A DNA stretch of 14,012 bases from contig JASBSH010000008.1 in assembly GCA_030149025.1 (NCBI GenBank), positions 1 to 14,012 of the forward strand, written 5' to 3'. Below the pieces are notes generated by a model, which saw nothing but the letters and a program-made list of their open reading frames with translations, was not told the origin of the DNA and made no database searches. The position numbers and the translations under genes were made by a program. Positions 6,759 to 14,012 of the stretch are shown piece after piece (position 1 is the stretch's first letter; each line of letters starts with the position of its first letter). The stretch comes from Actinomycetales bacterium (GTDB taxonomy: Bacteria; Actinomycetota; Actinomycetes; Actinomycetales; BWSM-131).

Positions 6759-6820
6759 GCGGTGCCGCTAGGGACAAAGGTCCTGTGTCGGGAGGCGGGT
6801 CGGCGGCGCCAGCCGCGGCT

Positions 6821-8440
6821 TCAAGCCGGGCCTCGGCCGGACCGCCGCACCCTGGCGGCGAGCGCACCGGCCAGTGCGCCGGCGAGCAGGCCGGCCGCCG
6901 TCCCGCCCAGTACAGACCGACCGCTGCCGGCCAGCGGCGGCGACGGCGTGTCACCGGTTCCCTCCAGGCGGTGCGCGAGCACGTCCGGCAGGTGTGCCAG
7001 GGCCTGTGGCAGGTCTGTGGTCAGTGCCAGATAGTCCATCCAACCGGCGCTCCACAGCTCCTTCAGCTGGGCCCGATCAGGCAGCAGGGCACGCTTCAGC
7101 TCGGGCAGCAGCGGACCTGCCAGATCGGCGAAGCCGATCGCAGGGTCGACGACCGACGCGGCCGCCTCCAGATGCACCAGAGTCCGCGCGAGCAACATCA
7201 GCTCACGCGGAAACACGATTCCGAACCGGGCTCCCAGCGCAAGCTCCCCCAACAGCAACCGGGCGACGGACCCGCCGTCCCCCGTCCTGCCGTACCAGCT
7301 CTCCACCAGCTCCGCGAGGGCCACGGTGAACCGGCGGACGTCGGCTCCCGGCGCACGGTGGGACAGGTGCAGCAGCTGGTCGCCCACCGCTTCGTAGTCG
7401 CCGCTGACCAGGGCGTACAGCACCATGGCCATCCGGCGGCGCTGGCGCCGGTCGAGGCGTCCGTACAGACCGAAGTCGAGGAAGCAGACCCGGTCGCCGT
7501 CGAGGAGCAGCAGGTTGCCGGGGTGCGGATCTGCGTGGAACAGACCTACCTGGAAGATCTGCCGGAGCACCTCCCGGGCGCCGACGTGGAGCAGCCGGTC
7601 CGCGTCCAGGCCGGCCGCGGCCAAGTCGGCACGCCGTGCCAGGCGATGACCGTGGACGAAGTCCGTCGTGAGGACCTTGGAGGTGGTCAGATCCCAGTGG
7701 ACCGTCGGGATCACGACCCGGTCCTCCGCGACCAGGTCGCGTGCCACCGCAGTGCTGGTACGGCCCTCGATGCGAAAGTCCAGCTCACGCCGGGTGTACT
7801 CGGCCAACTCATCCACGGCCTCTGTGGGCCGGAACGCCAGCCCGGTCCCGTGTCGTCGTTCGAATCGGTTCGCGAGCCAACCGAGCAGGGCCAGATCAGC
7901 ATCGATCTGCGCCTGGACGCCGGGGCGCTGAATCTTGACCGCCACCTCCGTTCCGTCGTGCAGCCGTGCCTGGTGGACCTGCGAGAGGGAGCCCGCCGCG
8001 ACCGGCATGTCGTCGAACTCCACGAACACGTCGGCGAACGGCCGTCGCACCTCTGCGGCCAGGATCTGCCGGGCCTGGTCGGCCGGGAAGGGCGGGACGT
8101 CGTCCTGCAGTGAGCGCAACGCATCCGCGTAGGCAGCCGGCAGGTAGTCGGTCCGTGTCGCGAGCAGCTGCCCCACCTTGACGAAGGTGGGACCGAGGCG
8201 TGCCATAACCAGGACCAGCCGTTCCGGTAGCGGGGAGTCCATGGCGATGTGGTGAGGGCAGCTTCGTACGCCTGTCGAGCAGACAACACGGCACCGGATC
8301 GAGACACATGCGCCCAGTCCCAAGGCGTCCACGAGCCACCCGAAGCCGGAAGACCACAACAGCGTCACCACCTGCGTCAGGCGTCGGAACTGCAGCACCG
8401 GCGTCAAGGCGCCCCGCATGGTCCCGCGCATGCTGGGCAT
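6821..8440 (-). CDS. ABC1/UbiB-family atypical protein kinase-like ATPase
   Basis: With the ATG at 8440 the protein has 539 residues. It is an ABC1 (AarF/UbiB/COQ8) protein, a family of kinase-like ATPases that supports isoprenoid quinone metabolism at the membrane. It shows KxGQ (KVGQ, 88-91), the A-rich loop AAGSLSQVH (148-156), the VAVK lysine (Lys169), HADPHPGN (302-309) and the DFG-like LDFGLYGRL (Asp322). Hydrophobic C-terminal helices (about 507-531) anchor it. The third Ala of the usual AAAS loop is Gly here. Residues 45-64 hold four Cys and CPHH (C-x4-C-x3-C-x6-C-P-H-H). The frame stays open to 8785, but that extension overlaps nuoN and is Arg/Pro-rich without family similarity, so the start lies at 8440, or at 8431 or 8419. 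None has an ideal ribosome site. It follows the nuo operon. Confidence 0.88.
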   Translation of the reverse strand: MPSMRGTMRGALTPVLQFRRLTQVVTLLWSSGFGWLVDALGLGACVSIRCRVVCSTGVRSCPHHIAMDSPLPERLVLVMARLGPTFVKVGQLLATRTDYLPAAYADALRSLQDDVPPFPADQARQILAAEVRRPFADVFVEFDDMPVAAGSLSQVHQARLHDGTEVAVKIQRPGVQAQIDADLALLGWLANRFERRHGTGLAFRPTEAVDELAEYTRRELDFRIEGRTSTAVARDLVAEDRVVIPTVHWDLTTSKVLTTDFVHGHRLARRADLAAAGLDADRLLHVGAREVLRQIFQVGLFHADPHPGNLLLLDGDRVCFLDFGLYGRLDRRQRRRMAMVLYALVSGDYEAVGDQLLHLSHRAPGADVRRFTVALAELVESWYGRTGDGGSVARLLLGELALGARFGIVFPRELMLLARTLVHLEAAASVVDPAIGFADLAGPLLPELKRALLPDRAQLKELWSAGWMDYLALTTDLPQALAHLPDVLAHRLEGTGDTPSPPLAGSGRSVLGGTAAGLLAGALAGALAARVRRSGRGPA

Positions 8441-8550
8441 CCTGCCACGGCGTCCGGCCTTCCCTCGCCCGCGCGCGGGGTGTTGCTTCGGCGGGTTTGG
8501 AACGACGACTGCGACCCTGCGCCGGCTTCGTCCCGGGTGCGTTCGCCGTC

Positions 8551-8583
8551 GCGGCCGGGGTGACGAAGTCGTAGCCCGGCCGC
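8551..8583 (-). terminator. hairpin ending the nuo operon
   Basis: A perfect 9-bp GC-rich inverted repeat (GCGGCCGGG at 8551-8559 and CCCGGCCGC at 8575-8583) with a 15-base loop starts 2 bases after the nuoN stop codon. No T-run follows. Its placement suggests the end of the nuo transcript before the ABC1 gene. Confidence 0.6.
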
Positions 8584-8585
8584 CT

Positions 8586-10007
8586 CTACGACACCAACTG
8601 CCCGGCGGCCAGCGCGAAGGCGGGGGCGCTGCCGATCCCGAGGGCGACCGAGGCGACACCGGCGCTGTAGGCGCCCACCCGGCTCCACGTACCGGCGGGT
8701 TCGAGCACCCAAGCTCGCTCCGGGGCGGCCTGCCGCAGGAACATCGGTACCAGCCAGCGCAGGTAGTAGAAGACGCTGGCGACACTGTTCAGGACGGCCA
8801 GCACCGCCAGCCAGGTGAAGCCTCCGTCGATGGCGGCGACGAAGACCGTGAGCTTCCCGAAGAAGACGCTGGTCGGCGGCGTTCCGATGAGTCCGAGCAG
8901 GCACACGACCAGGGTGAAGGCCAGGCCTGGGTGGCGCCCGGAGGTGCCGGCGTAGTCGCTGAGAGTTTTCGCCTTGGGAAGCTCGGCGGCGACGGCGAAG
9001 GCACCCAGGTTCGTGACGGCGTAGGCACCGACGTAGAAAAGCAGGCTGCCCAGGGCGAATTCGCTGCGGGCGGCGACTGCGACCGCCATCAACATGTAGC
9101 CCACCTGGCTGACCGCCGAGTACGCGAGCAGCCGGAGTGGACTGTCTTGGAAGAAGGCGGCGAGGTTCCCGAGGGTCATGCTGACGGCGGCGATGACAGC
9201 CACGAGCAGCGGCCAGTCGACCGGCGCAGGGGCCAGCGCCTCAGAGAGCACGCGAAAGAGCGCGACGAGGGCGCCGACCTTCGGGATCGTCGTGATGAAG
9301 GCGGCCATGGGGATCGGCGCGCCCTCTGTGACGTCCGGGATCCAGAAGTGGGCGGGCACAGCGGCGGCCTTGAACAGGAACCCGGCGAACAACGCGACGA
9401 TCCCGACGGCCGCGGCCGCGACCGGCGCCCCTCCGATGCCGTCGACCAGCTGCCCGTAGGCGGTCGCGCCGCCCACTCCGAACAGCACCGTGACGCCCAG
9501 CAGCATGGTGACCCCGAGGAGAGCCCCCAGCAGGTAGAACTTCAGCGCCGCCTCCGTGCCTAGTGAGTCCTTGGCGAAGCCGGTGAGCGCATAGAGCGGG
9601 ACGCTGGCGATCAAGTAGGCCAGCGCTACCAGCAGCAGGTCGCTCGCCCCGGCCAGCAGGGTGGTGCCCAGGGCGGCGAACAGCATCAGCACGTACGCCT
9701 CGGTCTCCCGCGCCGAGTTCCGTACGGTGTCGATCGACAGGCAGGTCGCCAGCAACGTGGCGGCCGACACCACGAACCGGGTCACGTTCGTGCCGGTGTC
9801 GAGGGCGTAGGTGCCGTTGAAGAGCACTCGAGCCGGCTCGCTGAAGGCGACCCCGGTCAGGGCCAGGACGGCGAGCAGCGTGGCTGCGGCGATCACCCGG
9901 ACCACCCACTGCCGGCGGCGGGGCAGGAACATACCGCTGACCAGGGCGACCAACGCGCCGAGGGCGAGGACGACCTCCGGCAGCATGGCGACGACGTTGC
10001 CGATCAT
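8586..10007 (-). CDS. nuoN: NADH-quinone oxidoreductase subunit N
   Basis: This 473-residue protein, about 14 helices, is one of the three antiporter-like subunits that pump protons in complex I. Recognisable segments are FKAAAVPAHFWIPDV (Lys213), the TM8 segment TTIPKVGALVALF (Lys243), LLAYSAVSQVGYML, and GTPPTSVFFGKLTVF (Lys385). The ATG at 10007 overlaps the nuoM stop by 4 bases (ATGA). The frame is open back to 10196 but that part lies inside nuoM. The odd feature is TM5: where E. coli has the conserved Glu in IELISLPLF, this protein reads LIASVPLY, with Leu132 at the Glu position. The lysines that relay protons are retained. It is the last gene of the operon and is followed by a hairpin. 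Confidence 0.95.
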   Translation of the reverse strand: MIGNVVAMLPEVVLALGALVALVSGMFLPRRRQWVVRVIAAATLLAVLALTGVAFSEPARVLFNGTYALDTGTNVTRFVVSAATLLATCLSIDTVRNSARETEAYVLMLFAALGTTLLAGASDLLLVALAYLIASVPLYALTGFAKDSLGTEAALKFYLLGALLGVTMLLGVTVLFGVGGATAYGQLVDGIGGAPVAAAAVGIVALFAGFLFKAAAVPAHFWIPDVTEGAPIPMAAFITTIPKVGALVALFRVLSEALAPAPVDWPLLVAVIAAVSMTLGNLAAFFQDSPLRLLAYSAVSQVGYMLMAVAVAARSEFALGSLLFYVGAYAVTNLGAFAVAAELPKAKTLSDYAGTSGRHPGLAFTLVVCLLGLIGTPPTSVFFGKLTVFVAAIDGGFTWLAVLAVLNSVASVFYYLRWLVPMFLRQAAPERAWVLEPAGTWSRVGAYSAGVASVALGIGSAPAFALAAGQLVS

Positions 10008-11508
10008 CGGGCTACCAGGTCCACCAACGCGCGGGAGGCCGGCTCGATGACGTCGAGCAGGAACCGGGGGAACACGCCGATGACAATCGACAGCGCCAGG
10101 AGCGGGGCGATCGCGCTCATCTCGGTGGCGTTGACGTCCTTGATCCGCGGCACGGGCATCCGCAGTTCGCCCATGAAGATGCGTTGCAGGGCCCACAGGA
10201 ACAGCGCAGCGCTAATCAGGATTCCGAAGAAGGCGAGCACCGTCGGTACCGGCGCCGCCGACAGGCTTCCGGTGAACACCTGGAACTCGGCGATGAAACC
10301 GGAAAGACCCGGCAGCCCCAGGCCACCGAAGGCGGCGACCGCGGTGAGCCCAGCGAAGCGCGGCGTCGGACCGGCCAGCCCCCCGTACTCGCGCATGTCG
10401 TACGTCCCGCCCCGGTCGAGCATCACCCCGGCGAGCAGGAACATCGCAGCGGTGAGCAGCCCGTGGCTGACCATCTGGACGACCGCTCCGGTCACCGCCA
10501 GCGACCGGGCCTGCTCGTCGGTGCCGGCGATGATCCCGGCAGCACCGACCCCGAGGATGATGTAACCCATGTGGTTGATCGACGTGTAGGCGACCATCCG
10601 TTTGAAGTTGGTCTGGGCGAGTGCGACCAGGGCGCCGTACAGCACGCTGATCACCCCGATCACCACGATTACCCAGGCGTAGCTGCGCCACGCCTCCGGC
10701 AACATCGGCATCGCGATCCGCACGAACCCGTAGGTGCCCATCTTCAGCAGGACGCCGGCCAGGATCGCCGAGCCCGCTGCAGGTGCCTCCGTGTGCGCCG
10801 GGGGTAGCCAGGTGTGGAACGGGATCGTCGGCGTCTTGATCGCCAGCCCGATGCCCACCGCGAGCAGTGCCAGCCCGCCGAGGACCGGGGAGTCGTCCAG
10901 GGGCCGGGCGCGGGCCAGCTCGATCATGTCGAAGGTGTTCGGATCGGCGGCCAGGTACAAACCGATGAAGCCCAGCAGCAGCACCATCGAGCCGACGAAC
11001 GTGTACAGGAAGAACTTCAGCGCCGCCTTCTGCGGCTCACCGTGACCCCACCCGGCGATGATGAAGTACATCCCCACGATGGACAGGTCAAAGAGACGAA
11101 GAACAGGATGAGGTCCAGTGCGGAGAACAGGCCGAGCGAGGCGGTCTCGAGGAACAGGAACAGGAAGACGAACGTCCGCACCCGGTGGGTCTGGCGCAGG
11201 GAGTACAGCGCGCAGGCGAAGAACAGCAGCGCGGTGAGCGCGATCAGCGGCAGCGAGAAACCGTCCGCACCGACCCGGTATCCGGCGTTCACGGTCGGGA
11301 TCCACCGGTAGTTCTGCTCGTAGGCGAAGCCGTCGGTGACGCCCGGCCCAGGCGCGTAGGCGATCCACATGCCGACCACCAGCGCCAGGTCGACACCGGT
11401 CACGACCACGAAGGTCCAGCGGGCCACCCCATCGGACACACGGGGCAGCGCCATCAGAACGACGGACGCGACCACGGGCAGGAAGACGACGACGCTGAGC
11501 ACGCTCAC
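10004..11508 (-). CDS. nuoM: NADH-quinone oxidoreductase subunit M, with an apparent frameshift
   Basis: This is the second antiporter-like proton-pumping subunit, 501 residues if repaired. The first 138 residues (GTG at 11508, overlapping the nuoL stop as GTGA) read in one frame. The rest, from FDLSIVGMYFIIAGWGHGE onward, reads in another frame that ends at 10004. As given, the first frame runs into SLTCPSWGCTSS and stops at 11017. One missing base near 11091-11095 explains this: the repaired text reads LDLILFFV-x-FDLSIVGMYF, as family members do. The remaining motifs are good: IKTPTIPFHTWLPPAHTEAP, LAGVLLKMGTYGFVRI, and YTSINHMGYIILG. The TM5 acidic residue is Asp141 instead of the usual Glu, and Gly replaces Pro in the following VPMY motif. 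Because neighbouring genes are intact, a sequencing or assembly error is the likeliest cause; a real lesion is the alternative. Confidence 0.9.
11089..11097 (-). other. nuoM: frameshift site in nuoM
   Basis: On the minus strand the bases read GTC TCT TTG, where family proteins require GTC, one codon, TTT, then GAC. One base is missing (or a -1 slip at TCT-TTG is needed). The site does not fit the classical X XXY YYZ slippery heptamer, so programmed frameshifting is not favoured. Confidence 0.8.
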
Positions 11509-13376
11509 CTCACCACGAGAAGAAGTAGGGCCAGGACGGCCAGGCCGACCACGGCCTGGGCGTAGTACTGGTGGAGCAGTCCTGTCTGGGGGAGGCGGGC
11601 GGCCCGCCCCAGCCGCAGCGTCGCCCGCCCGATGGCACGAACGACCCCGTCGACCGAGGCGTCGTCGAGCCGGGCGCTGGCGGTGGCAAGCAGCCGCGTC
11701 CCCGCGGCGGTGTCGGCGACCATGAACCGGTCCACCACCCGGTCGTCGAACCGGGCGAGCGCACGGGCCAGAACCATCGTGGGGACCACGATCGTTCGGT
11801 TAACGAGCGCCTCCAGATCCATCCAACGGGCCAGCCATCCCGCGAGAGCCGCCGGTATCGGGGCAGGTCGCCCCACCCAGCGCGCCACAAGCGCGCCGGT
11901 GAGCACAGCGAGGCCGCCGGAGAGGGCCAGTTCCGCCCAACCGGAGCGAGGCTCCCCAGTGGTGCCCAGCAGTCGCTCGTAGGCCTCGGCCACCGGCGGG
12001 AGGCCCTGTGCCCCCAGCACAGTGGCCCCGACGGCAAGGAACACCAGGGCCGGCTTGCTGACGGCGGGGATGTGCCGCGTCCCCCGCTGCTCGGTGTCGT
12101 AGCCCGCCTCGGCGTCACTGCGCAGGGGCCGGGTGACATAGGCCAGCGCCTTGACCGAATAGGCCGCGGACAGGACCCCGCCCGCCAGGCCCACCAGGTA
12201 GAGCGGCAGGGAGCGCTCCAGCGCGGCGGTGAGGATCTCGTCCTTGGTGACCCACAGCGCGAACGGGGGTATCCCGGCCAGGGACAGGGCACCGGCTGCG
12301 AACGTGGCGCCGACCAGCGGGAACCGGCGGGCCACTCCACGGAGGCCGAGGAGGTCCTTGGTGCCGAACGCCTCCAGCCAGACGCCGGCGACGAGGAACA
12401 GCAAGCTCTTGGTGGCGGCGTGGGCAACCAGGTGCATGGTGCCGGCGGTGATGCCGCCGGCGCCTGCGGCCAGGATGATGAAGCCCATCTGCGCGACGGT
12501 GGACGCGGCGAGGAGCTGCTTGAGGTCGCGTTGGGCCACGGCCACGGCGCCGACGAACAGCGCGGTCAGTGCGCCGACCCAGGCCACTGTGGGGGCCCCC
12601 CAGCCGCTGGCCTCCAACAGCGGGGAGAGCCGCAGCATCAGGTAGGAGCCGGCCGCCACCATGGTGGCCGAGTGGAGCAGGGCGGAGACGGGGCTCGGGC
12701 CGGCCATCGCCCCGGAGAGCCAGTACGAGAACGGCAGCTGGGCCGACTTGCCGAGCGCAGCCAGCGCGACCCCCGCCGTGATCGCCGACCGCCAGCCGCT
12801 GCTGGCGTCCGGCAACTGGTCAAAGCTCAGGCTGCCCGCCCCGGCCAGCGCCGCCCCGGCCGCGAGGTACAGCCCGAGGTCGGCGCCGCGGGTGGTGACG
12901 AAGGCGCTGAAAGCGGCCCGCATGCGGAACGGCTCGCGCCACCAGTACCCGATGAGCGCGTAGGACGTCGCGCCCATGATCTCCCAGCTGACCAGAAGGA
13001 TGCCGAGGTTGGTCGCGGTCACTGTGAGCAGCATCGCGCCGGCGAACAGGAGCATCAGCCCGTGGAACCGCGCGCGCGCCTCGTGCGGCCCGAACTCGCC
13101 CAGGCTGACCAGCAGGACGGCCAGCGTCACGATGGTGACCGTGAGCACCAGCACGGTGGACAGCCCGTCGACGGCGAGCTCGGCCGGAATGCCGAGCAAG
13201 AAGGGGGCACTGACGCGGGGACGGCCGACCGCCACCGTCGCCGCCAACGCGACCGCAACCGCCGAGACCAGGATCGCCAGGGGGCCGGCCACCCGGTCGG
13301 CGCGGCGACCCCAGACGAGCAGCAGACCTCCGACTGTCGCCGGCAGCAACGGCAGCAGCCACAGGGCGGCGGTCAT
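11505..13376 (-). CDS. nuoL: NADH-quinone oxidoreductase subunit L
   Basis: This 623-residue protein is the largest and most distal antiporter-like subunit of complex I, with the long lateral C-terminal helix that braces NuoM and NuoN. Key residues kept are Glu132 in LLVSWEIMGATSYALIGYW, Lys210 in LGKSAQLP, the conserved MAGPSPVSALLHSATMV segment, and the TM12 lysine in WVTKDEIL. The usual HTWLPDAM reads SYWLSGAM here, so the normally conserved acidic residue is replaced. The C-terminus (about 550-623) fits the lateral helix and its final membrane anchor, with LPQTGLLHQYYAQAVVG. The ATG at 13376 overlaps the nuoK stop (ATGA), and its own stop overlaps the nuoM start (GTGA). Confidence 0.95.
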   Translation of the reverse strand: MTAALWLLPLLPATVGGLLLVWGRRADRVAGPLAILVSAVAVALAATVAVGRPRVSAPFLLGIPAELAVDGLSTVLVLTVTIVTLAVLLVSLGEFGPHEARARFHGLMLLFAGAMLLTVTATNLGILLVSWEIMGATSYALIGYWWREPFRMRAAFSAFVTTRGADLGLYLAAGAALAGAGSLSFDQLPDASSGWRSAITAGVALAALGKSAQLPFSYWLSGAMAGPSPVSALLHSATMVAAGSYLMLRLSPLLEASGWGAPTVAWVGALTALFVGAVAVAQRDLKQLLAASTVAQMGFIILAAGAGGITAGTMHLVAHAATKSLLFLVAGVWLEAFGTKDLLGLRGVARRFPLVGATFAAGALSLAGIPPFALWVTKDEILTAALERSLPLYLVGLAGGVLSAAYSVKALAYVTRPLRSDAEAGYDTEQRGTRHIPAVSKPALVFLAVGATVLGAQGLPPVAEAYERLLGTTGEPRSGWAELALSGGLAVLTGALVARWVGRPAPIPAALAGWLARWMDLEALVNRTIVVPTMVLARALARFDDRVVDRFMVADTAAGTRLLATASARLDDASVDGVVRAIGRATLRLGRAARLPQTGLLHQYYAQAVVGLAVLALLLLVVR

Positions 13377-13678
13377 CCGCGCAGGTCCGATGCCTGGTCG
13401 GTCATGTCCACGTCACGGGCTCGGAAGATCGCCGTCGTGACAGCGAAGCCGAGCGCCATCTCAATGCCCATCGCGACGAGGATCACGACGATAAGCATCT
13501 GACCGTCCGCGGTGGTCGGGGCCGCGTAGTACCAGAACGCAGCGGCGGCCACCAGCAGCCCGTTCAGCATCAGCTCCAGACCCATCATGACCATCACGAT
13601 CGACTGCTGGGACAGGGCGCCGTACACGCCGACCGAGAACAGCGCGGCCCCCAGCAGCAGGAATATCTCCAGGCTCAC
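13373..13678 (-). CDS. nuoK: NADH-quinone oxidoreductase subunit K
   Basis: This 101-residue protein has three helices and forms part of the proton path between the quinone module and the antiporter subunits of complex I. The two buried glutamates that define the subunit are present: Glu35 in MMGLELMLNG and Glu73 in AMGIEMALGF. I chose the GTG at 13678 because it gives the normal family length and N-terminus (VSLEIFLLLGAALFSVG) and overlaps the nuoJ stop as GTGA. The frame is open further upstream to 13900, but that stretch lies within nuoJ and is not protein-like. The short charged tail (RARDVDMTDQASDLRG) is slightly longer than usual. Confidence 0.95.
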   Translation of the reverse strand: MSLEIFLLLGAALFSVGVYGALSQQSIVMVMMGLELMLNGLLVAAAAFWYYAAPTTADGQMLIVVILVAMGIEMALGFAVTTAIFRARDVDMTDQASDLRG

Positions 13679-14012
13679 CGGCCCAGCCCCCCCGGTATCG
13701 GGTCCAGCGCCCGCGATCGGTCGAGGTCGTCGCCGTAGCGGTCGTAGCGGCCCCGCGCCGTCCCGAGGACCACGGTCGCGATCATGGTGACGAGCAGCAG
13801 GAGGCCCACGAAGATCATGACCAGCATCTTGCCCTCCATCATGGCAAGGCCCAGAGCCTCGGTGGGGTCTGCCAGGCGGGGCTGCGATGACTGCGGCCAT
13901 GGCACGAGCAGGATGCCGGTGGCGAGCACGACGAAAGTGCCGACCGCGATCACCGCCGAGGCCTTCTGGTTGTGCAGCATCGACATCGGCATCAGGCCGG
14001 CCGGGTTCATCA
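13675..14012 (-). CDS. nuoJ: NADH-quinone oxidoreductase subunit J, C-terminal part (cut by window edge)
   Basis: Only the last 112 or so codons are in the window. The visible ATG at 14010 is probably internal, because NuoJ normally has three helices before this point. The part seen holds two hydrophobic helices (about residues 18-36 and 61-84 counted from that Met), including GKMLVMIFVGLLLLVTMIA, and a charged tail ending in PIPGGLGR. The fit with NuoJ rests on its place directly before nuoK, the 4-base stop/start overlap, and the helix pattern. The motif LLLLVTMIATVVL matches the family's last helix. The upstream genes of the operon (nuoA to nuoI) should lie to the right of the window. Confidence 0.85.
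   Translation of the reverse strand, partial: MNPAGLMPMSMLHNQKASAVIAVGTFVVLATGILLVPWPQSSQPRLADPTEALGLAMMEGKMLVMIFVGLLLLVTMIATVVLGTARGRYDRYGDDLDRSRALDPIPGGLGR

Noticed and set aside
6803..6816. A 5-bp GC hairpin after the ABC1 stop, as a terminator
   Set aside because: In sequence this GC-rich, such a short stem is expected by chance.
6692..8113. A 473-codon plus-strand open frame antisense to the ABC1 gene
   Set aside because: It lacks protein-like composition or motifs and mirrors a well-supported gene.
10008..10196. An N-terminal extension of nuoN
   Set aside because: It lies inside nuoM, is not membrane-like, and the ATG at 10007 gives the normal NuoN start and an ATGA overlap.
11571..13502. 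A 643-codon open frame on the plus strand, antisense to nuoL
   Set aside because: Its translation is rich in Gly, Arg, Gln and His with no recognisable domain, as expected from the complement of high-GC coding sequence; nuoL on the other strand is clear.
13679..13900. An N-terminal extension of nuoK
   Set aside because: It overlaps nuoJ and is Arg/Gly/Pro-rich; the GTG at 13678 gives the normal NuoK.

Overview
The window is very GC-rich with strong G/C preference at third codon positions. Its genes are an actinobacterial set: a Tat-type lipoprotein, an SPW-repeat protein, a CsoR-like copper operator and a nuo operon packed with ATGA/GTGA overlaps. It most likely comes from a high-GC Actinomycetota chromosome. 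A Geodermatophilaceae- or Frankia-like relative is my guess only; no marker gene is present to prove it. All recognised genes lie on the minus strand, so transcription runs from the right edge (14012) to the left edge (1). I see no mobile element, CRISPR array, rRNA or tRNA.

In order of transcription: (1) 14012-8586 is the distal half of a complex I operon, nuoJ(partial)-K-L-M-N. Every junction is a 4-base stop/start overlap, and a GC hairpin follows nuoN. nuoM carries an apparent single-base frameshift near 11091-11095. (2) 8440-6821 encodes an ABC1/UbiB-type atypical kinase with C-terminal membrane helices. (3) 6693-5640 is a two-gene unit, an SPW-repeat membrane protein followed by a TetR regulator. 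It sits behind a TTGACA box and a perfect 14-bp palindrome that is probably the TetR operator. (4) 5492-3973 is a two-gene unit of exported proteins: a Tat-type lipoprotein with an LAS/M15-like metallopeptidase signature, overlapped by a rhodanese-like protein. (5) 3676-804 is a copper-export operon: a P1B-type Cu+ ATPase with degenerate N-terminal metal-binding domains, then a membrane-anchored cupredoxin, preceded by a CsoR-like operator and closed by a perfect 17-bp hairpin. (6) 689-1 is the N-terminal half of apolipoprotein N-acyltransferase (lnt), cut by the window edge.

The right half concerns the respiratory chain: the proton-pumping arm of complex I, then an ABC1 kinase of the family that supports quinone metabolism. 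The left half concerns the cell envelope: copper export, exported sulfur-transfer and metallopeptidase proteins, and lipoprotein acylation. I found no convincing wholly new system. The points most worth a second look are the nuoM frameshift beside its key acidic residue, the altered channel residues in NuoN, NuoM and NuoL, the CopA without CxxC domains paired with a cupredoxin, the SPW-TetR unit, and the Ala-to-Gly change in the ABC1 A-rich loop.
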